Positions 46,701 to 55,719 of a stretch of DNA of 64,000 nt are shown here, piece by piece. The stretch comes from Niastella vici. GTDB lineage: Bacteria; Bacteroidota; Bacteroidia; Chitinophagales; Chitinophagaceae. A program made the position numbers and the translations under genes. Every line of letters begins with the position of its first letter. Position 1 is the first letter of the stretch. Location: contig NZ_LVYD01000102.1 in the NCBI RefSeq assembly GCF_002077945.1, positions 310,001-374,000 of the forward strand, read 5' to 3'. The notes under the pieces are model-generated. The model saw only the letters and a list, made by a program, of their open reading frames with translations, was not told the origin of the DNA and ran no database searches.

Positions 46701-47833
46701 GCCAGCGTATTTTTGAAAAATTTCAGCAGGCCGGCCATGGCAAACGGCAATCGGGTTTTGGTATCGGGTTATTCCTGGTGAAGCAATTTATTGAAAGCCA
46801 CAAAGGCACCGTTGTTTGCAACAGCGTCATCAACGAAGGCACCTCCTTTACCATTACTTTATTCAAGGGCATCTCGCACCTGCCTTCCAACTACGAATAT
46901 GTAGCCACCGATACTACAGAAAAGAACAAGCTGTTGCAGGAGCTGGCTGCCGGCGTGGAGCAACAAACCGAAGAAGAAGCAGAAGAGGTGCCGGTAAAAA
47001 AAGACGGCAAACAGGCCGAAGAAGTGGTGACCCAAAAAAGATCGATCCTGCTTATTGACGATAACAAGGAGATCACCCATTACCTGCAACTGATCTTTGA
47101 GAACAATTACCTCATTTATTCGGCCGACAACGGCGACGACGGGTACAAGCTGGCCATGAAGCATGTTCCCGACCTGGTGATCAGCGACATCAACATGCAG
47201 GGCATGGATGGCGTTGAACTATGTACCAAATTGAAACAAAGCGAGCTGCTGGGCCATATTCCCGTTATTCTGTTGACCGGTTCTACCAACAACGATATGA
47301 AATTGAAAGGTATTGAAGGCGGAGCCGACGATTACATCACCAAGCCTTTTGATAAAACCCTTTTGCAGGCCCGGGTAGAAACCATTTTGCGGAACCGGAA
47401 CCTGTTGCAGCGCTTCTTCTTCGACAGTATTACGTTGAAAGAAACGGAAACAAAAGTGCCGGCCGAATTCCAGGAATTTTTGCGAAAATGCATTTCGGTG
47501 ATCGAACAGAATATAGATACCGAAGACTTCACCATAAAGAAGTTCTCGAAAGCGATGGGCATGAGCCACCCGGCCTTATATAATAAGGTAAAGTCAATTT
47601 CGGGGCAATCACTCAATGCGTTTATCCGCTCCATCCGGTTACGGCGGGCAGCCGTGCTGATGTTAACCGAGAACATGAACATCAGGCAGGCCGCCTTCCA
47701 GGTAGGCATCAATGACGTACGTTATTTCCGCGAACAGTTTGTGAAAGTTTTCCATATGACCCCGTCGGAATACATCAAGAAGTACCGGAATTCGTTTAAT
47801 AGAGACCATAATGTGATAAAAAGTGACTTATGA
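43751..47833 (+). CDS. Hybrid two-component system regulator (HTCS)
   Basis: A 1360-residue single-protein two-component system. It has a signal peptide (1-21), two periplasmic seven-bladed propellers (about 25-690; GLSNNVVITIYQDYKGFMWF, DANGNLWLSTYNGLCRF) and a Y_Y_Y domain. One TM helix (WAYLFYIVCFGAIIYLYIRY) leads to the kinase (FFTNISHEFRTPLSLI; NAFKFTPENG; DTGCGI; GFGIGLFLVK). A receiver (ILLIDDNKE; DLVISDINMQGMDG; ITKPFD) and a C-terminal AraC-type DNA-binding domain (MSHPALYNKVKSISG, AAFQVGINDVRYFREQF) complete it. It senses an oligosaccharide in the periplasm and activates the surrounding locus. Candidate operators lie before the GH51 and susC genes. Confidence 0.95.
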   Translation: MCHKASRIFILLLLLTTRLLAENYPVKYLGIDQGLSNNVVITIYQDYKGFMWFGTYDGLNRYDGYGFRIFRNVIGDSTSLNNNTIYTIEGDKENNIWVGGLKGACVFDPATSSFSRLKFKPYNQYKGQYVQDNVHTIKALADGYMLIGSQQSGLLVFENKRTSGTQLPVLHDNMLDTRYDVTAVEPDAQHNTVWVFIQQVGLCKYDHSKRQLELVSTVIKQANCLKADKQGNLWLGNENGLYRYSISTNSVSANYLPYRSKIVNLYFDKQSVLWIGSDGDGLLQLPAGATQAKPFVSSTGRPLVNSNAVYSVYEDADGRKWIGTLRGGVNMIESRTSSFTHITYNTPDNDNPINNFILSFCEDEKNNLWIGTDGAGLRYWDRKKNSYTQYTNNSAGNNSISSNFITNIVKDYNNDIWVSTWLGAVNRFNKANGTFTRYDCYNPVTHEKENNVWLLYQDAQNRLWASATNEGSLYLFNRQSNQFDLFDNTINNLQCIAEDREGGFWGGNYSTLIQIDRTNKQHRQFNIGYTIRCIHEDKKQNFWVGTQEGGLLLFDRKTGKHKRFTTSDGLPGNTILRMLEDANGNLWLSTYNGLCRFNPQTKACRNFSHSDGLQSNQFSFNAALILSSGEFLFGGIKGFNIFYPDSIRDHKEQPALFLSGLKINNTPVEGNEQYVTARNLDRIDEVTIPFSQAVLSLDFLALEYSGADKINYAYYLQGWDKDWNYVDRIRTANYSRLQEGKYLFKVKIMNPDGTWGPETKLLQIIVLPPWYRTWWAYLFYIVCFGAIIYLYIRYTRTQERLKYEIKLAHVENEKEKELMERKLTFFTNISHEFRTPLSLIINPVREAINNDKNAPRNDLKTAYRNARRLLSLVDQLLLFRKADSGSDTCKISAIDIIQLCDEVYQCFVHQARTKNIDYQFTTTTPSLTIYADYEKIEIALFNLLTNAFKFTPENGAITFSVRETDNTVELDIRDTGCGIEAADSQRIFEKFQQAGHGKRQSGFGIGLFLVKQFIESHKGTVVCNSVINEGTSFTITLFKGISHLPSNYEYVATDTTEKNKLLQELAAGVEQQTEEEAEEVPVKKDGKQAEEVVTQKRSILLIDDNKEITHYLQLIFENNYLIYSADNGDDGYKLAMKHVPDLVISDINMQGMDGVELCTKLKQSELLGHIPVILLTGSTNNDMKLKGIEGGADDYITKPFDKTLLQARVETILRNRNLLQRFFFDSITLKETETKVPAEFQEFLRKCISVIEQNIDTEDFTIKKFSKAMGMSHPALYNKVKSISGQSLNAFIRSIRLRRAAVLMLTENMNIRQAAFQVGINDVRYFREQFVKVFHMTPSEYIKKYRNSFNRDHNVIKSDL

Positions 47834-47848
47834 GGATTTAGGAATATG

Positions 47849-47996
47849 AAGTAGGAAGTAAGAGGTAGGATGTAGGAAGATAATATTAAGGTGAGTTCGC
47901 TACTAATTGCGAAGCTCACCTTTTTGTTTTCCTGCAATTATTCAGGAGCCTTAAGTATGATTCTCTTCTTACTTCTTATTTCCTACATCCTACCTC
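47849..47996. repeat. Inverted pair of GTAGGAAGTA-type repeats
   Basis: GAGGTAGGATGTAGGAA at 47862-47878 recurs as an exact 17-bp reverse complement at 47980-47996, within longer purine-rich arms (47849-47880 and 47965-47996). A terminator lies between the arms. A similar pair occurs at 56672-56773. Confidence 0.8.
47888..47930 (+). terminator. Rho-independent terminator of the HTCS gene
   Basis: Stem AAGGTGAGTTCGC / GCGAAGCTCACCTT (one bulge) with an 8-nt loop, followed by TTTTTGTTTT. It starts 55 bp after the stop codon. Confidence 0.88.
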
Positions 47997-48068
47997 AAAA
48001 ATCTTACTCTCTGAAAACTATCATTTACCACCTTCAGATTCACCCAAAAACAATCACTCTCCTGTAAA

Positions 48069-48139
48069 TTACCCCCCTTCTTTTAGTGATTTACCCCCTG
48101 TTTGCCCCCCACATGCAGCCTACTTTGCATATGTAAACA
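48069..48139 (+). promoter_or_regulatory. Putative HTCS operator and promoter of susC
   Basis: C-rich repeats TTACCCCCC (48069), TTACCCCC (48091) and TTGCCCCCC (48102) are spaced 22 and 11 bp, so they face the same side of the helix. They are followed by TACTTTGCATATGTAAACA (48121-48139), similar to the box before the GH51 gene. Confidence 0.5.
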
Positions 48140-48220
48140 GCCGATTACAAAAGAGAACACCTCAAATCGACCGGTGACGGCTGCGGAAGATTATTTTTTT
48201 AACCTAACGAGCTTGTTCGT

Positions 48221-51200
48221 ATGAGACAATTGCAACTGACAAACAGGGCAGTCTGTAAACCCTTTTACAGGTTCGCCCCACAGCTTCTTCTCCTTGGTTT
48301 CTTACATCTTATTACATTATCGCTTTTTGCCCAAACAACCGTTAAGGGCAGAGTGACATCGCCGGAAGGGCCTTTACCCGGTGTTACTGTGACAGTTAAA
48401 GGGACCCAAAGCTCCACCATTACAGATGCGAATGGAAAATTCGCCATTCAGGCGCCGGAAAAGTCAACCCTGGTATTTACCCATGTAAACTTCACCACCC
48501 AGGAAATGGCGGCCGGAAGCGACATGGAGATCACCTTATTAACTTCCAAGTTGGTCGACATGTCGGAAGTAGTGGTGGTAGGTTATAACACCCAAAAGAA
48601 GGCTACCCTCACCGGTTCTATTTCTGTAGTGAAAGGCAGCGACATTGTGAAAAGTCCGAACGTGAATGTTTCCAACTCACTGGCCGGCCGTTTTTCAGGG
48701 GTTATGATCAACAACCGCAGTGGTGAACCTGGTTATGATGGTTCATCAATAAGAATTCGCGGTTTGGCTACCATGGGGAGCAATGATGTTTTAATTGTGG
48801 TGGATGGCGTACCCGGACAGATCGGCGGGTTGGAAAGATTGAACCCGATGGATATTGATAATATTTCGGTATTAAAAGATGCATCGGCCGCCATTTACGG
48901 AAGCCGCGCGGCCAACGGCGTTATCCTGGTAACTACCAAACGGGGTAAAGTAGGAAAAACGACGCTGTCGTTAAGCTATGATCATGGCTTCTCCTCACCC
49001 ACCCGGTTGCCAAAGATGGCTAATGCATCAACCTATGCCACCATCACCAATGAAATTGCTTATTACAATAACCCCTCGGGCGGTATGAACCAGCAATATT
49101 CCGCTGCGGAGATCCAGAAATTTGCCGATGGTTCCGATCCGCTGAACTATCCCAATACCAACTGGGCAAAGGCAACACTGAAAAATTCAGTAGGCCAGGA
49201 TAATGCAAATATTGGCATCGCGGGTGGTTCAGACAATATAAGATACTACCTGGGTGCCGGCATGGTGAGCCAGGATGGCTTGTATAAGAACGGCGCTACC
49301 AAATACAAACAATACAACTTCAGGGCCAACATAGATGCGAATATCAACAAAGACTGGAAAGTGAGCACCTCTTTATCGGGCCGTGAAGAAGACCGGCAAT
49401 ACCCTACTACAGGCGCAGGCACTATTTTCCGCTCTATTTACCGGGCGTATCCAACCATTCCGGCCTTCTATCCCAATGGGCTGCCTTCAAACGGTATCGA
49501 AGGCATGAACCCGGCCATGATGGCAACCAGCATCGGCGGCCTAAACAAAAATCCCACACAGGTATTCAATGGTATTCTGAAAAGTACGTACAACATTTCG
49601 GTGGTACCCGGGCTATCGGCAGAAGGCTGGTTTGCTGTTGATAAATCATGGAGTTTCGGTAAGACCTTCTCTACCCCTTACGTATTATACTCGTACGACA
49701 AAACCGCCAATACGTACAATCCACGGATAGTAGGTGGCAACAACAATGCCGCTTCATTGAACGAAAGCCAGGCAAACCAGTCGCAGCTTACCTCACACAT
49801 CCGCATGAATTACGTGAACAGCTTTGGCAAACATAACATCAATTCATTTGTGGGTTATGAGCAAAGCGAATTGCGCACAGAAACGTTTGGTGCTTCCCGT
49901 ATAAATTACCCAACTACGCAAACACCCGAATTATCACAGGGCGGAACCGCAGCCACTGACCGGGATAATACTGGCGGCAGCTATCATTTCACCCGTAAAA
50001 GTTATTTGGGAAAAGTTTCGTATAACTATGATGAAAAATACCTGTTCGATGCACAGATGCGTATTGACGGGTCTACCACCTTCCCCCCCAGCAAACGCTA
50101 CGGCTATTTTCCTTCATTTTCTGCCGGCTGGCGCATTTCGAACGAAGCGTTCATGCGGGATGTTACCTTCGTGAGCGATCTGAAACTGCGGGCATCCTGG
50201 GGTGAACTGGGTAACGATAATATTAACTCGTTCCAGTACTTCAACAACTATTCGTTCAACAGTCAGGTGGTATTGGGCTCTGGTATTGTACCGGGTATAG
50301 ACCTTACCAAAATTGCCAATAAGGAAGTTCACTGGGAAACAGCCCGTAAAACAGACATTGCGCTGGAAGGTATTATCATGAAAAACCTCTTTTTTGAGTT
50401 GATCTACTTCCGCCAGAAAAGAGCCAACATCCTTACCACCCGCAATGCATCGATCCCCAACGTAAGCGGTATTGTGAGCCAGTATGGCAGCGACCCGCTT
50501 GTGCCTGATGAAAATATTGGTAAAGTGAACAGCAATGGATATGAAGTAAGCCTGGGGTATTACAACAAAAACGGAAAATTCCATTATGGCGGCGGCGGTA
50601 ATTTCACCTTTGCCCGAAGCAAGGTCATTTTCATGGATGAAGCACCGACCGTAATTGACTATCAAAGAAAAACCGGCAAACCTTTAGGTACGCAGCTGTT
50701 ATATAATTCTATGGGTATCTTCCGTACTGCCGATGAAATTGCCAAATACCCGCACCTCAGCGGCGCTCAACCCGGCGATCTCATATTGCAGGATTATAAT
50801 AACGATGGCAAGATCACGGCCGATGATCAGGTACGCACCAAATATGGCAATATTCCCGAGATCACCTATGGCTTTATGTTGACCGCTGATTATAGTGCAT
50901 GGGACATCTCCATTTTATTTGCCGGACAAGCACATGTAAGTCAGTTCGTATTACCCGAAGCCGGTACAGTGGGCAACTTCTACAGCAGCTGGGCCGATAA
51001 CCGCTGGAGCCCCACCAACCCCAACGGTAGTTACCCACGTGTTGAAACCAGAACTTCATCAGGTGTGAACGGTGGCAATAACCCAAGCACTTTCTGGCTG
51101 AACAATGCTTCTTTCCTGCGGTTGAAAAACGTGCAATTGGGCTATAATGTTACCAACCCCATATTGTCAAGAATGAAGCTGCAGTCAATGCGCGTATACG

Positions 51201-51325
51201 TGAGCGCATTCAACCTGTTCACCATTACGAAAGTGAAAGATTACGATCCGGAAGGCGACAATTACAGCGGACAGTTCTATCCACAACAACGGATCGTGAA
51301 CGTAGGTATCGGATTAAGATTCTAA
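48221..51325 (+). CDS. SusC/RagA TonB-linked outer-membrane transporter (arabinan/galactan locus)
   Basis: A 1034-residue SusC protein. After a longish N terminus and signal (APQLLLLGFLHLITLSLFAQ) comes a carboxypeptidase-regulatory-like domain (about 40-110; GPLPGVTVTVKGTQSSTITD). The plug follows (SEVVVVGYNTQKKATLTGSI, ISVLKDASAAIYGSRAANGV), then the barrel, ending QQRIVNVGIGLRF. No STN domain is present, in keeping with HTCS rather than sigma/FecR control. It forms the transporter pair with the SusD gene 18 bp downstream and lies in one locus with GH51, HTCS and GH2. Confidence 0.95.
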   Translation: MRQLQLTNRAVCKPFYRFAPQLLLLGFLHLITLSLFAQTTVKGRVTSPEGPLPGVTVTVKGTQSSTITDANGKFAIQAPEKSTLVFTHVNFTTQEMAAGSDMEITLLTSKLVDMSEVVVVGYNTQKKATLTGSISVVKGSDIVKSPNVNVSNSLAGRFSGVMINNRSGEPGYDGSSIRIRGLATMGSNDVLIVVDGVPGQIGGLERLNPMDIDNISVLKDASAAIYGSRAANGVILVTTKRGKVGKTTLSLSYDHGFSSPTRLPKMANASTYATITNEIAYYNNPSGGMNQQYSAAEIQKFADGSDPLNYPNTNWAKATLKNSVGQDNANIGIAGGSDNIRYYLGAGMVSQDGLYKNGATKYKQYNFRANIDANINKDWKVSTSLSGREEDRQYPTTGAGTIFRSIYRAYPTIPAFYPNGLPSNGIEGMNPAMMATSIGGLNKNPTQVFNGILKSTYNISVVPGLSAEGWFAVDKSWSFGKTFSTPYVLYSYDKTANTYNPRIVGGNNNAASLNESQANQSQLTSHIRMNYVNSFGKHNINSFVGYEQSELRTETFGASRINYPTTQTPELSQGGTAATDRDNTGGSYHFTRKSYLGKVSYNYDEKYLFDAQMRIDGSTTFPPSKRYGYFPSFSAGWRISNEAFMRDVTFVSDLKLRASWGELGNDNINSFQYFNNYSFNSQVVLGSGIVPGIDLTKIANKEVHWETARKTDIALEGIIMKNLFFELIYFRQKRANILTTRNASIPNVSGIVSQYGSDPLVPDENIGKVNSNGYEVSLGYYNKNGKFHYGGGGNFTFARSKVIFMDEAPTVIDYQRKTGKPLGTQLLYNSMGIFRTADEIAKYPHLSGAQPGDLILQDYNNDGKITADDQVRTKYGNIPEITYGFMLTADYSAWDISILFAGQAHVSQFVLPEAGTVGNFYSSWADNRWSPTNPNGSYPRVETRTSSGVNGGNNPSTFWLNNASFLRLKNVQLGYNVTNPILSRMKLQSMRVYVSAFNLFTITKVKDYDPEGDNYSGQFYPQQRIVNVGIGLRF

Positions 51326-51343
51326 ACATTCAATTGCCATTAC

Positions 51344-53041
51344 ATGAAAACAACATTGTTTCGAAATATAATATACACAGCTGTTATTGCAACAGCGATC
51401 ACCTCGTGCAAGAAAGATTTCCTGACTGTTCAGCCCACTGACCGCGTTGCATCAGACGCCATCCTGGCCGACTCGGGATTGTTTGAAGATTACGTATACG
51501 CCCGGTATGTAGGTATTCGCTTACAGGATAAAGAAGGCGACGGCACCAACCCCGGTTTTGGCCGTGGGTTCGAATATGCCATGTGGAGCTCACTCACCGA
51601 TGAGTCGATCTATAACAATAATGATAACACCTGGCTGGTACAACAAGGTTTGCTGGCGCCCGAAAATACCGGTATTGCCGGAACCATTTGGGGCCGCAGC
51701 TATCGCGGCATTCGCGATTGTAACTTCGCCATCGGCAATATTGCCAAAGTAACCATGAGCGATGCGCATAAAAGCAGATTGCTGGGTGAGCTGAAATTCA
51801 TCAGGGCATTCCGCTACCACGACATCATCAGGAATTATGGCGGCGCTATATTGATGGGCGATACCGTTTATACCCTGAACGACAACCTGCAAAATGATGC
51901 GTTGTTCAAAAGAGCTTCGATCAAAGAATCTATCGACTATGCCGTAGCGCAACTCGATGATGCAGCTGCTTTGTTGCCGGTTAATAATGATGGAACCTGG
52001 TTACTGGGCCGGGCCACCAAAGGCGCAGCGCTGGCTTTGAAGTCAAGACTGTTGTTATATGCAGCCAGCCCATTGTATAACGCAGGCACCTGGCAGGCAG
52101 CAGCAACCGCAGCCCAGGCCGTTATCAGCCTGAACAAATACGGTATTTATACCGGCGGCTATGGCAACCTGTTCCTCATAAATGACAACAACGAGGTCAT
52201 TTTTGAAAGACTGTACACCAAGAACGCCAACCATACCCACCTCGAAATAGCAAATGGTCCTAACAGTTATGGCGGCTGGGGTGGCAACCTGCCTCTGCAG
52301 AACCTGGTTGATGATTATGAAATGGACAACGGTAAACCCATTACCGATGGTACTTCGGGTTACAATGCACAAAACCCCTACGTTAACCGGGACCCACGCT
52401 TTTATGCAACCATATTATACAATGGCGCCACTTACCGCGGCAGCACCATTGACACCTATACGCCCGGTGGTAAAGACAGCAAGGATGGTCCTGATAACTG
52501 GAACACCTCAAAGACCGGTTATTACCTGAAGAAATTTATGAACGATGCCTATCCGCTGCAAAACCCCTGGGGCAATGCAGGCTTTCAGCCCTGGATCTAC
52601 ATCCGCTACGCTGAAGTATTGTTGAACTTTGCCGAAGCTTCCAACGAAGCATATGGCCCCGATGTAGTACCTTCCGGTTCAACCTTATCGGCCCGCGCAG
52701 CTGTTAACCTGGTAAGGCAAAGAACGGGTGTGAACATGCCAGCGCTGGCAGCCGGTATGTCGCAGTCGGCCATGCGCGACGCTATCCGGTACGAACGCCG
52801 GGTTGAGCTGGCCTTTGAAGAACACCGGTTCTATGATGTAAGAAGATGGAAGATCGCCGACGTAACAGAAAACAAACCCGCAGGTGGTATCACCATCGGT
52901 AAAAGCGGCAGCACGTTTACGTATACAACCAAGGTGGCACTCGATGGCCGTAAGTTCGAGACCAAACATTACTGGCTGCCGATCCCCCGTGCAGAGATCC
53001 AGGCCAGCAATAACAAGATCACACAAAACACTGGATACTAA
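51344..53041 (+). CDS. RagB/SusD family nutrient uptake lipoprotein (arabinan/galactan locus)
   Basis: A 565-residue SusD-type lipoprotein with signal MKTTLFRNIIYTAVIATAITSC (Cys 22) and KKDFLTVQPTDRVASDAIL after it. Scaffold landmarks include GELKFIRAFRYHDIIRNYGG, LKSRLLLYAASPLYN, and the C-terminal EVLLNFAEASNEAYG and RYERRVELAFEEHRFYDVRR. It follows susC by 18 bp and is followed by a hairpin and then the GH2 gene. It should bind the oligosaccharide imported by its SusC partner. Confidence 0.95.
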   Translation: MKTTLFRNIIYTAVIATAITSCKKDFLTVQPTDRVASDAILADSGLFEDYVYARYVGIRLQDKEGDGTNPGFGRGFEYAMWSSLTDESIYNNNDNTWLVQQGLLAPENTGIAGTIWGRSYRGIRDCNFAIGNIAKVTMSDAHKSRLLGELKFIRAFRYHDIIRNYGGAILMGDTVYTLNDNLQNDALFKRASIKESIDYAVAQLDDAAALLPVNNDGTWLLGRATKGAALALKSRLLLYAASPLYNAGTWQAAATAAQAVISLNKYGIYTGGYGNLFLINDNNEVIFERLYTKNANHTHLEIANGPNSYGGWGGNLPLQNLVDDYEMDNGKPITDGTSGYNAQNPYVNRDPRFYATILYNGATYRGSTIDTYTPGGKDSKDGPDNWNTSKTGYYLKKFMNDAYPLQNPWGNAGFQPWIYIRYAEVLLNFAEASNEAYGPDVVPSGSTLSARAAVNLVRQRTGVNMPALAAGMSQSAMRDAIRYERRVELAFEEHRFYDVRRWKIADVTENKPAGGITIGKSGSTFTYTTKVALDGRKFETKHYWLPIPRAEIQASNNKITQNTGY

Positions 53042-53079
53042 TATTACAGCAGAACGCATTTCCTGTATGTAAAACCCGG

Positions 53080-53111
53080 AAAGAGGCTGTTGCCATACAG
53101 CCTCTTTCATT
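53080..53111 (+). terminator. Hairpin between susD and the GH2 gene (terminator or attenuator)
   Basis: A perfect 11-bp stem, AAAGAGGCTGT / ACAGCCTCTTT, with a 6-nt loop at 53091-53096 and a short T-rich tail. Because GH2 follows 40 bp later in the same direction, it may lower expression of the enzyme relative to susCD rather than end the operon. Confidence 0.75.
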
Positions 53112-53149
53112 TAGGGCCCTGAGCCTGTAAAATCTTAACATTTGAGGAT

Positions 53150-55606
53150 ATGATCTGGATTCGAAATTATTTTAAGTTGTTGTGCCTGCTATTGCCGGTT
53201 TTTGGCATTGCCCAGGAAACCAGGCAGCAACAATTGTTCAATGCAGACTGGAAATTTCATAAAGGCGAAGTGGCCGGTGCAGAAAAGACCGCTTTTAATG
53301 ATGCCAGCTGGCGCACACTGAACCTGCCACACGACTGGAGCATTGAAGGTCCCTTCAGCAATGAATGGGCAAGCGGTACCGGTTACCTGCCGGGCGGCAT
53401 TGGCTGGTATCGTAAAACATTTACCCTTCCTGCCAACTATGCCGGCAAACAGGTATACGTTTATTTCGATGGCGTATACAAGAACAGTGAAGTATTTATC
53501 AATGGCCATTCCGTTGGCAAACGGCCCAATGGTTTCATTCCTTTTCAGTATGAGCTTACAAAGTTTTTGCAGCCGGGCAACAACACGATTGCCGTAAAAG
53601 TCGACCACACCACTTTTGCCGATTCAAGATGGTATACCGGTTCGGGCATTTATCGCAACGTATACCTGATAGCCGCCAACCCGGTGCATATTGCCCAGTG
53701 GGGCGTAGCATTCAGCACCCCGGATGTTTCGGCAACCAGCGCTACTGCCAATATTAAAGTGACCGTGGCGAATAGCGCAAAAGCTAACAAGCCAGTAACC
53801 GTGCAATGTACGTTATTAGATAAAGAAGGCAGATCAGTTGCCACTGCACAGAAAAATATTACAGTTGGAACCGGCAAGCCTACCCAGGCCGATTGCTCCT
53901 TTACGGTTGCCAACCCGGCCTTATGGTCAATTGACAATCCCAATTTGTATACCTTACAGGTAACGGTGACCGAAAGCGGTAAAAAAACAGATGAATGGAC
54001 CGATAAGGTAGGCATTCGTTCTATCCGCTACGATGCCAACAAAGGATTTTTCCTCAATGAAGTAAGCACCAAATTACTCGGTGTTTGTATACACGACGAT
54101 GCCGGTGTGCTGGGCGTAGCCGTTCCACAGGAAGTGTGGGTCCGGCGGTTCCGTACCCTGAAAGCAGCCGGTTGTAATGCAATCAGGCTGAGCCATAACC
54201 CGCACGCCGACTATTTGTACAAATTGTGCGATGAAATGGGTTTTGTGGTGATGGACGAAGCGTTTGACGAATGGGAAGTGGGCAAGAACAAATGGATCAA
54301 AGGCTGGAACAACGGCAAACCGGGCAACGATGGGTATCATACCTATTTTGCAGAATGGAGCGACAAAGACCTGCGCGATATGATCCTGCGCAACCGCAAC
54401 CATCCTTCCATCATTATGTGGAGCATTGGCAATGAGATCGATTATCCCAATGACCCGTATACCCATGAGATCCTGAACACCGGCAACAATCCGCAGATCT
54501 ATGGAAGAGGATACGATTCCTCCCATCCGGCGGCTGCCCGTTTAGGTGAAATTTCCAAACGCCTGGTACAGATTGCCAAACAATATGATACCACCCGCCC
54601 CATCACGGCCGCACTGGCCGGTGTGGTAATGTCGAACACCACCAGCTATCCCGGTAACCTCGATATTGTGGGGTATAATTACCAGGAATACCGCTATGAA
54701 GAAGACCACCAGCAATATCCCAACCGCGTAATATACGACAGTGAGAATGGCATGCGCCTCAGCGCCTGGAATGCCGTTGGCAACAATCCATACATTGCCG
54801 GACAATTCCTGTGGACGGGTATTGATTACCTCGGTGAAGCAGGCAACTGGCCCAACCGCAGCAACACCGCCGGTTTACTCGACCTCGGTGGTTTTGTAAA
54901 ACCCGAATATTATTTCCGTCAAAGCATCTGGACGTCGAAACCCATGATCTATATGGGAACAGCGCCTATTCCGAAAACGGAAGACAATGGCATCTGGAGC
55001 CACAAACCAGCCGCGCCCAAATGGACGGGTACCGATGGCGATTCCATTCGGGTGAACTGTTTCACCAATTGCTCAGCAGCCGAGCTGTTCCTGAACGGGC
55101 AATCATTAGGCAAAAGATCAATGGCCGATGCAAAGAACCGCATCTTATGGTGGAACACGGTTTACCATCCCGGTGAGTTGGTGGTGAAAGGATACAACGC
55201 GGGTAAGGAAGTAGCGCAATATACCCTGAACACAACGGGCAAGGTAACAGCCATTGTAGCTACGCCATATAAAGATCCGTTGATAGATGCATCAACCGGT
55301 TTAAAACAAATTGAAGTTACCTTCACCGATGACAAGGGACGGCGGGTATACGATGCAGAAAATCCTGTTACCGTAAGTATCACCGGTGGCGCTACCCTGC
55401 TGGGTATTGAGAACGGCGATGCCAATGATACCGGCGATTATCATGCCGCTACCCGGAAGGCAAAGAACGGCGTACTGATCGTATATGTGCAACCAAATGC
55501 AAAAAACGAAGGGTATTCTATAAAGATCGAATCACCCGGTATGCAACCGGCATATCTCAAAACTTTCAGGGAAGATAGTGAAGTGATAAAAAAATTATCG
55601 CGTTAA
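53150..55606 (+). CDS. GH2 glycoside hydrolase (beta-galactosidase type)
   Basis: An 818-residue secreted enzyme with signal peptide (1-21). The GH2 sugar-binding domain opens with DASWRTLNLPHDWSIEGPFS and GGIGWYRKTFTLP. An Ig-like domain (about 185-290) comes next, then the TIM barrel with IRLSHNPHADYLYKLCDEMG, acid/base Glu 429 (SIGNEID) and nucleophile Glu 532 (YDSENG). The C-terminal beta domains (about 600-800) are of the DUF4982 and invasin/Ig-like type (ELFLNGQSLGKRSMADAKN). It probably removes beta-galactose or a related sugar (glucuronide and mannoside activities exist in the family). With GH51 it fits arabinogalactan or pectic side-chain breakdown. Confidence 0.92.
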   Translation: MIWIRNYFKLLCLLLPVFGIAQETRQQQLFNADWKFHKGEVAGAEKTAFNDASWRTLNLPHDWSIEGPFSNEWASGTGYLPGGIGWYRKTFTLPANYAGKQVYVYFDGVYKNSEVFINGHSVGKRPNGFIPFQYELTKFLQPGNNTIAVKVDHTTFADSRWYTGSGIYRNVYLIAANPVHIAQWGVAFSTPDVSATSATANIKVTVANSAKANKPVTVQCTLLDKEGRSVATAQKNITVGTGKPTQADCSFTVANPALWSIDNPNLYTLQVTVTESGKKTDEWTDKVGIRSIRYDANKGFFLNEVSTKLLGVCIHDDAGVLGVAVPQEVWVRRFRTLKAAGCNAIRLSHNPHADYLYKLCDEMGFVVMDEAFDEWEVGKNKWIKGWNNGKPGNDGYHTYFAEWSDKDLRDMILRNRNHPSIIMWSIGNEIDYPNDPYTHEILNTGNNPQIYGRGYDSSHPAAARLGEISKRLVQIAKQYDTTRPITAALAGVVMSNTTSYPGNLDIVGYNYQEYRYEEDHQQYPNRVIYDSENGMRLSAWNAVGNNPYIAGQFLWTGIDYLGEAGNWPNRSNTAGLLDLGGFVKPEYYFRQSIWTSKPMIYMGTAPIPKTEDNGIWSHKPAAPKWTGTDGDSIRVNCFTNCSAAELFLNGQSLGKRSMADAKNRILWWNTVYHPGELVVKGYNAGKEVAQYTLNTTGKVTAIVATPYKDPLIDASTGLKQIEVTFTDDKGRRVYDAENPVTVSITGGATLLGIENGDANDTGDYHAATRKAKNGVLIVYVQPNAKNEGYSIKIESPGMQPAYLKTFREDSEVIKKLSR

Positions 55607-55636
55607 AAATAGTGAGTTCATCCTCTCTTGAACACA

Positions 55637-55684
55637 CCTTCAAAAAAAGGCCCCGGTAGTAATGCCGGGGCTCTTTTTTGAAGG
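55637..55684. terminator. Bidirectional terminator between GH2 and the metallo-beta-lactamase
   Basis: A 20-bp arm, CCTTCAAAAAAAGGCCCCGG, pairs almost perfectly with CCGGGGCTCTTTTTTGAAGG across an 8-nt loop. A/T runs on both sides of the GC core let it act for the convergent genes on each strand. Confidence 0.92.
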
Positions 55685-55719
55685 TGGGCCGTTCGCCAGC
55701 TGGCGCACGACTCACCCTA

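Larger units (their letters stand above)
47834..48220. other. Intergenic region between HTCS and susC
   Basis: A 387-bp gap with the HTCS terminator, a flanking pair of inverted AGGAAGTA-type repeats, and the probable susC operator/promoter. No coding region is seen. Confidence 0.6.

Noticed and set aside
50114-50665. 183-codon minus-strand frame inside susC
   Set aside because: Antisense to a strongly supported SusC barrel; no start context or family.
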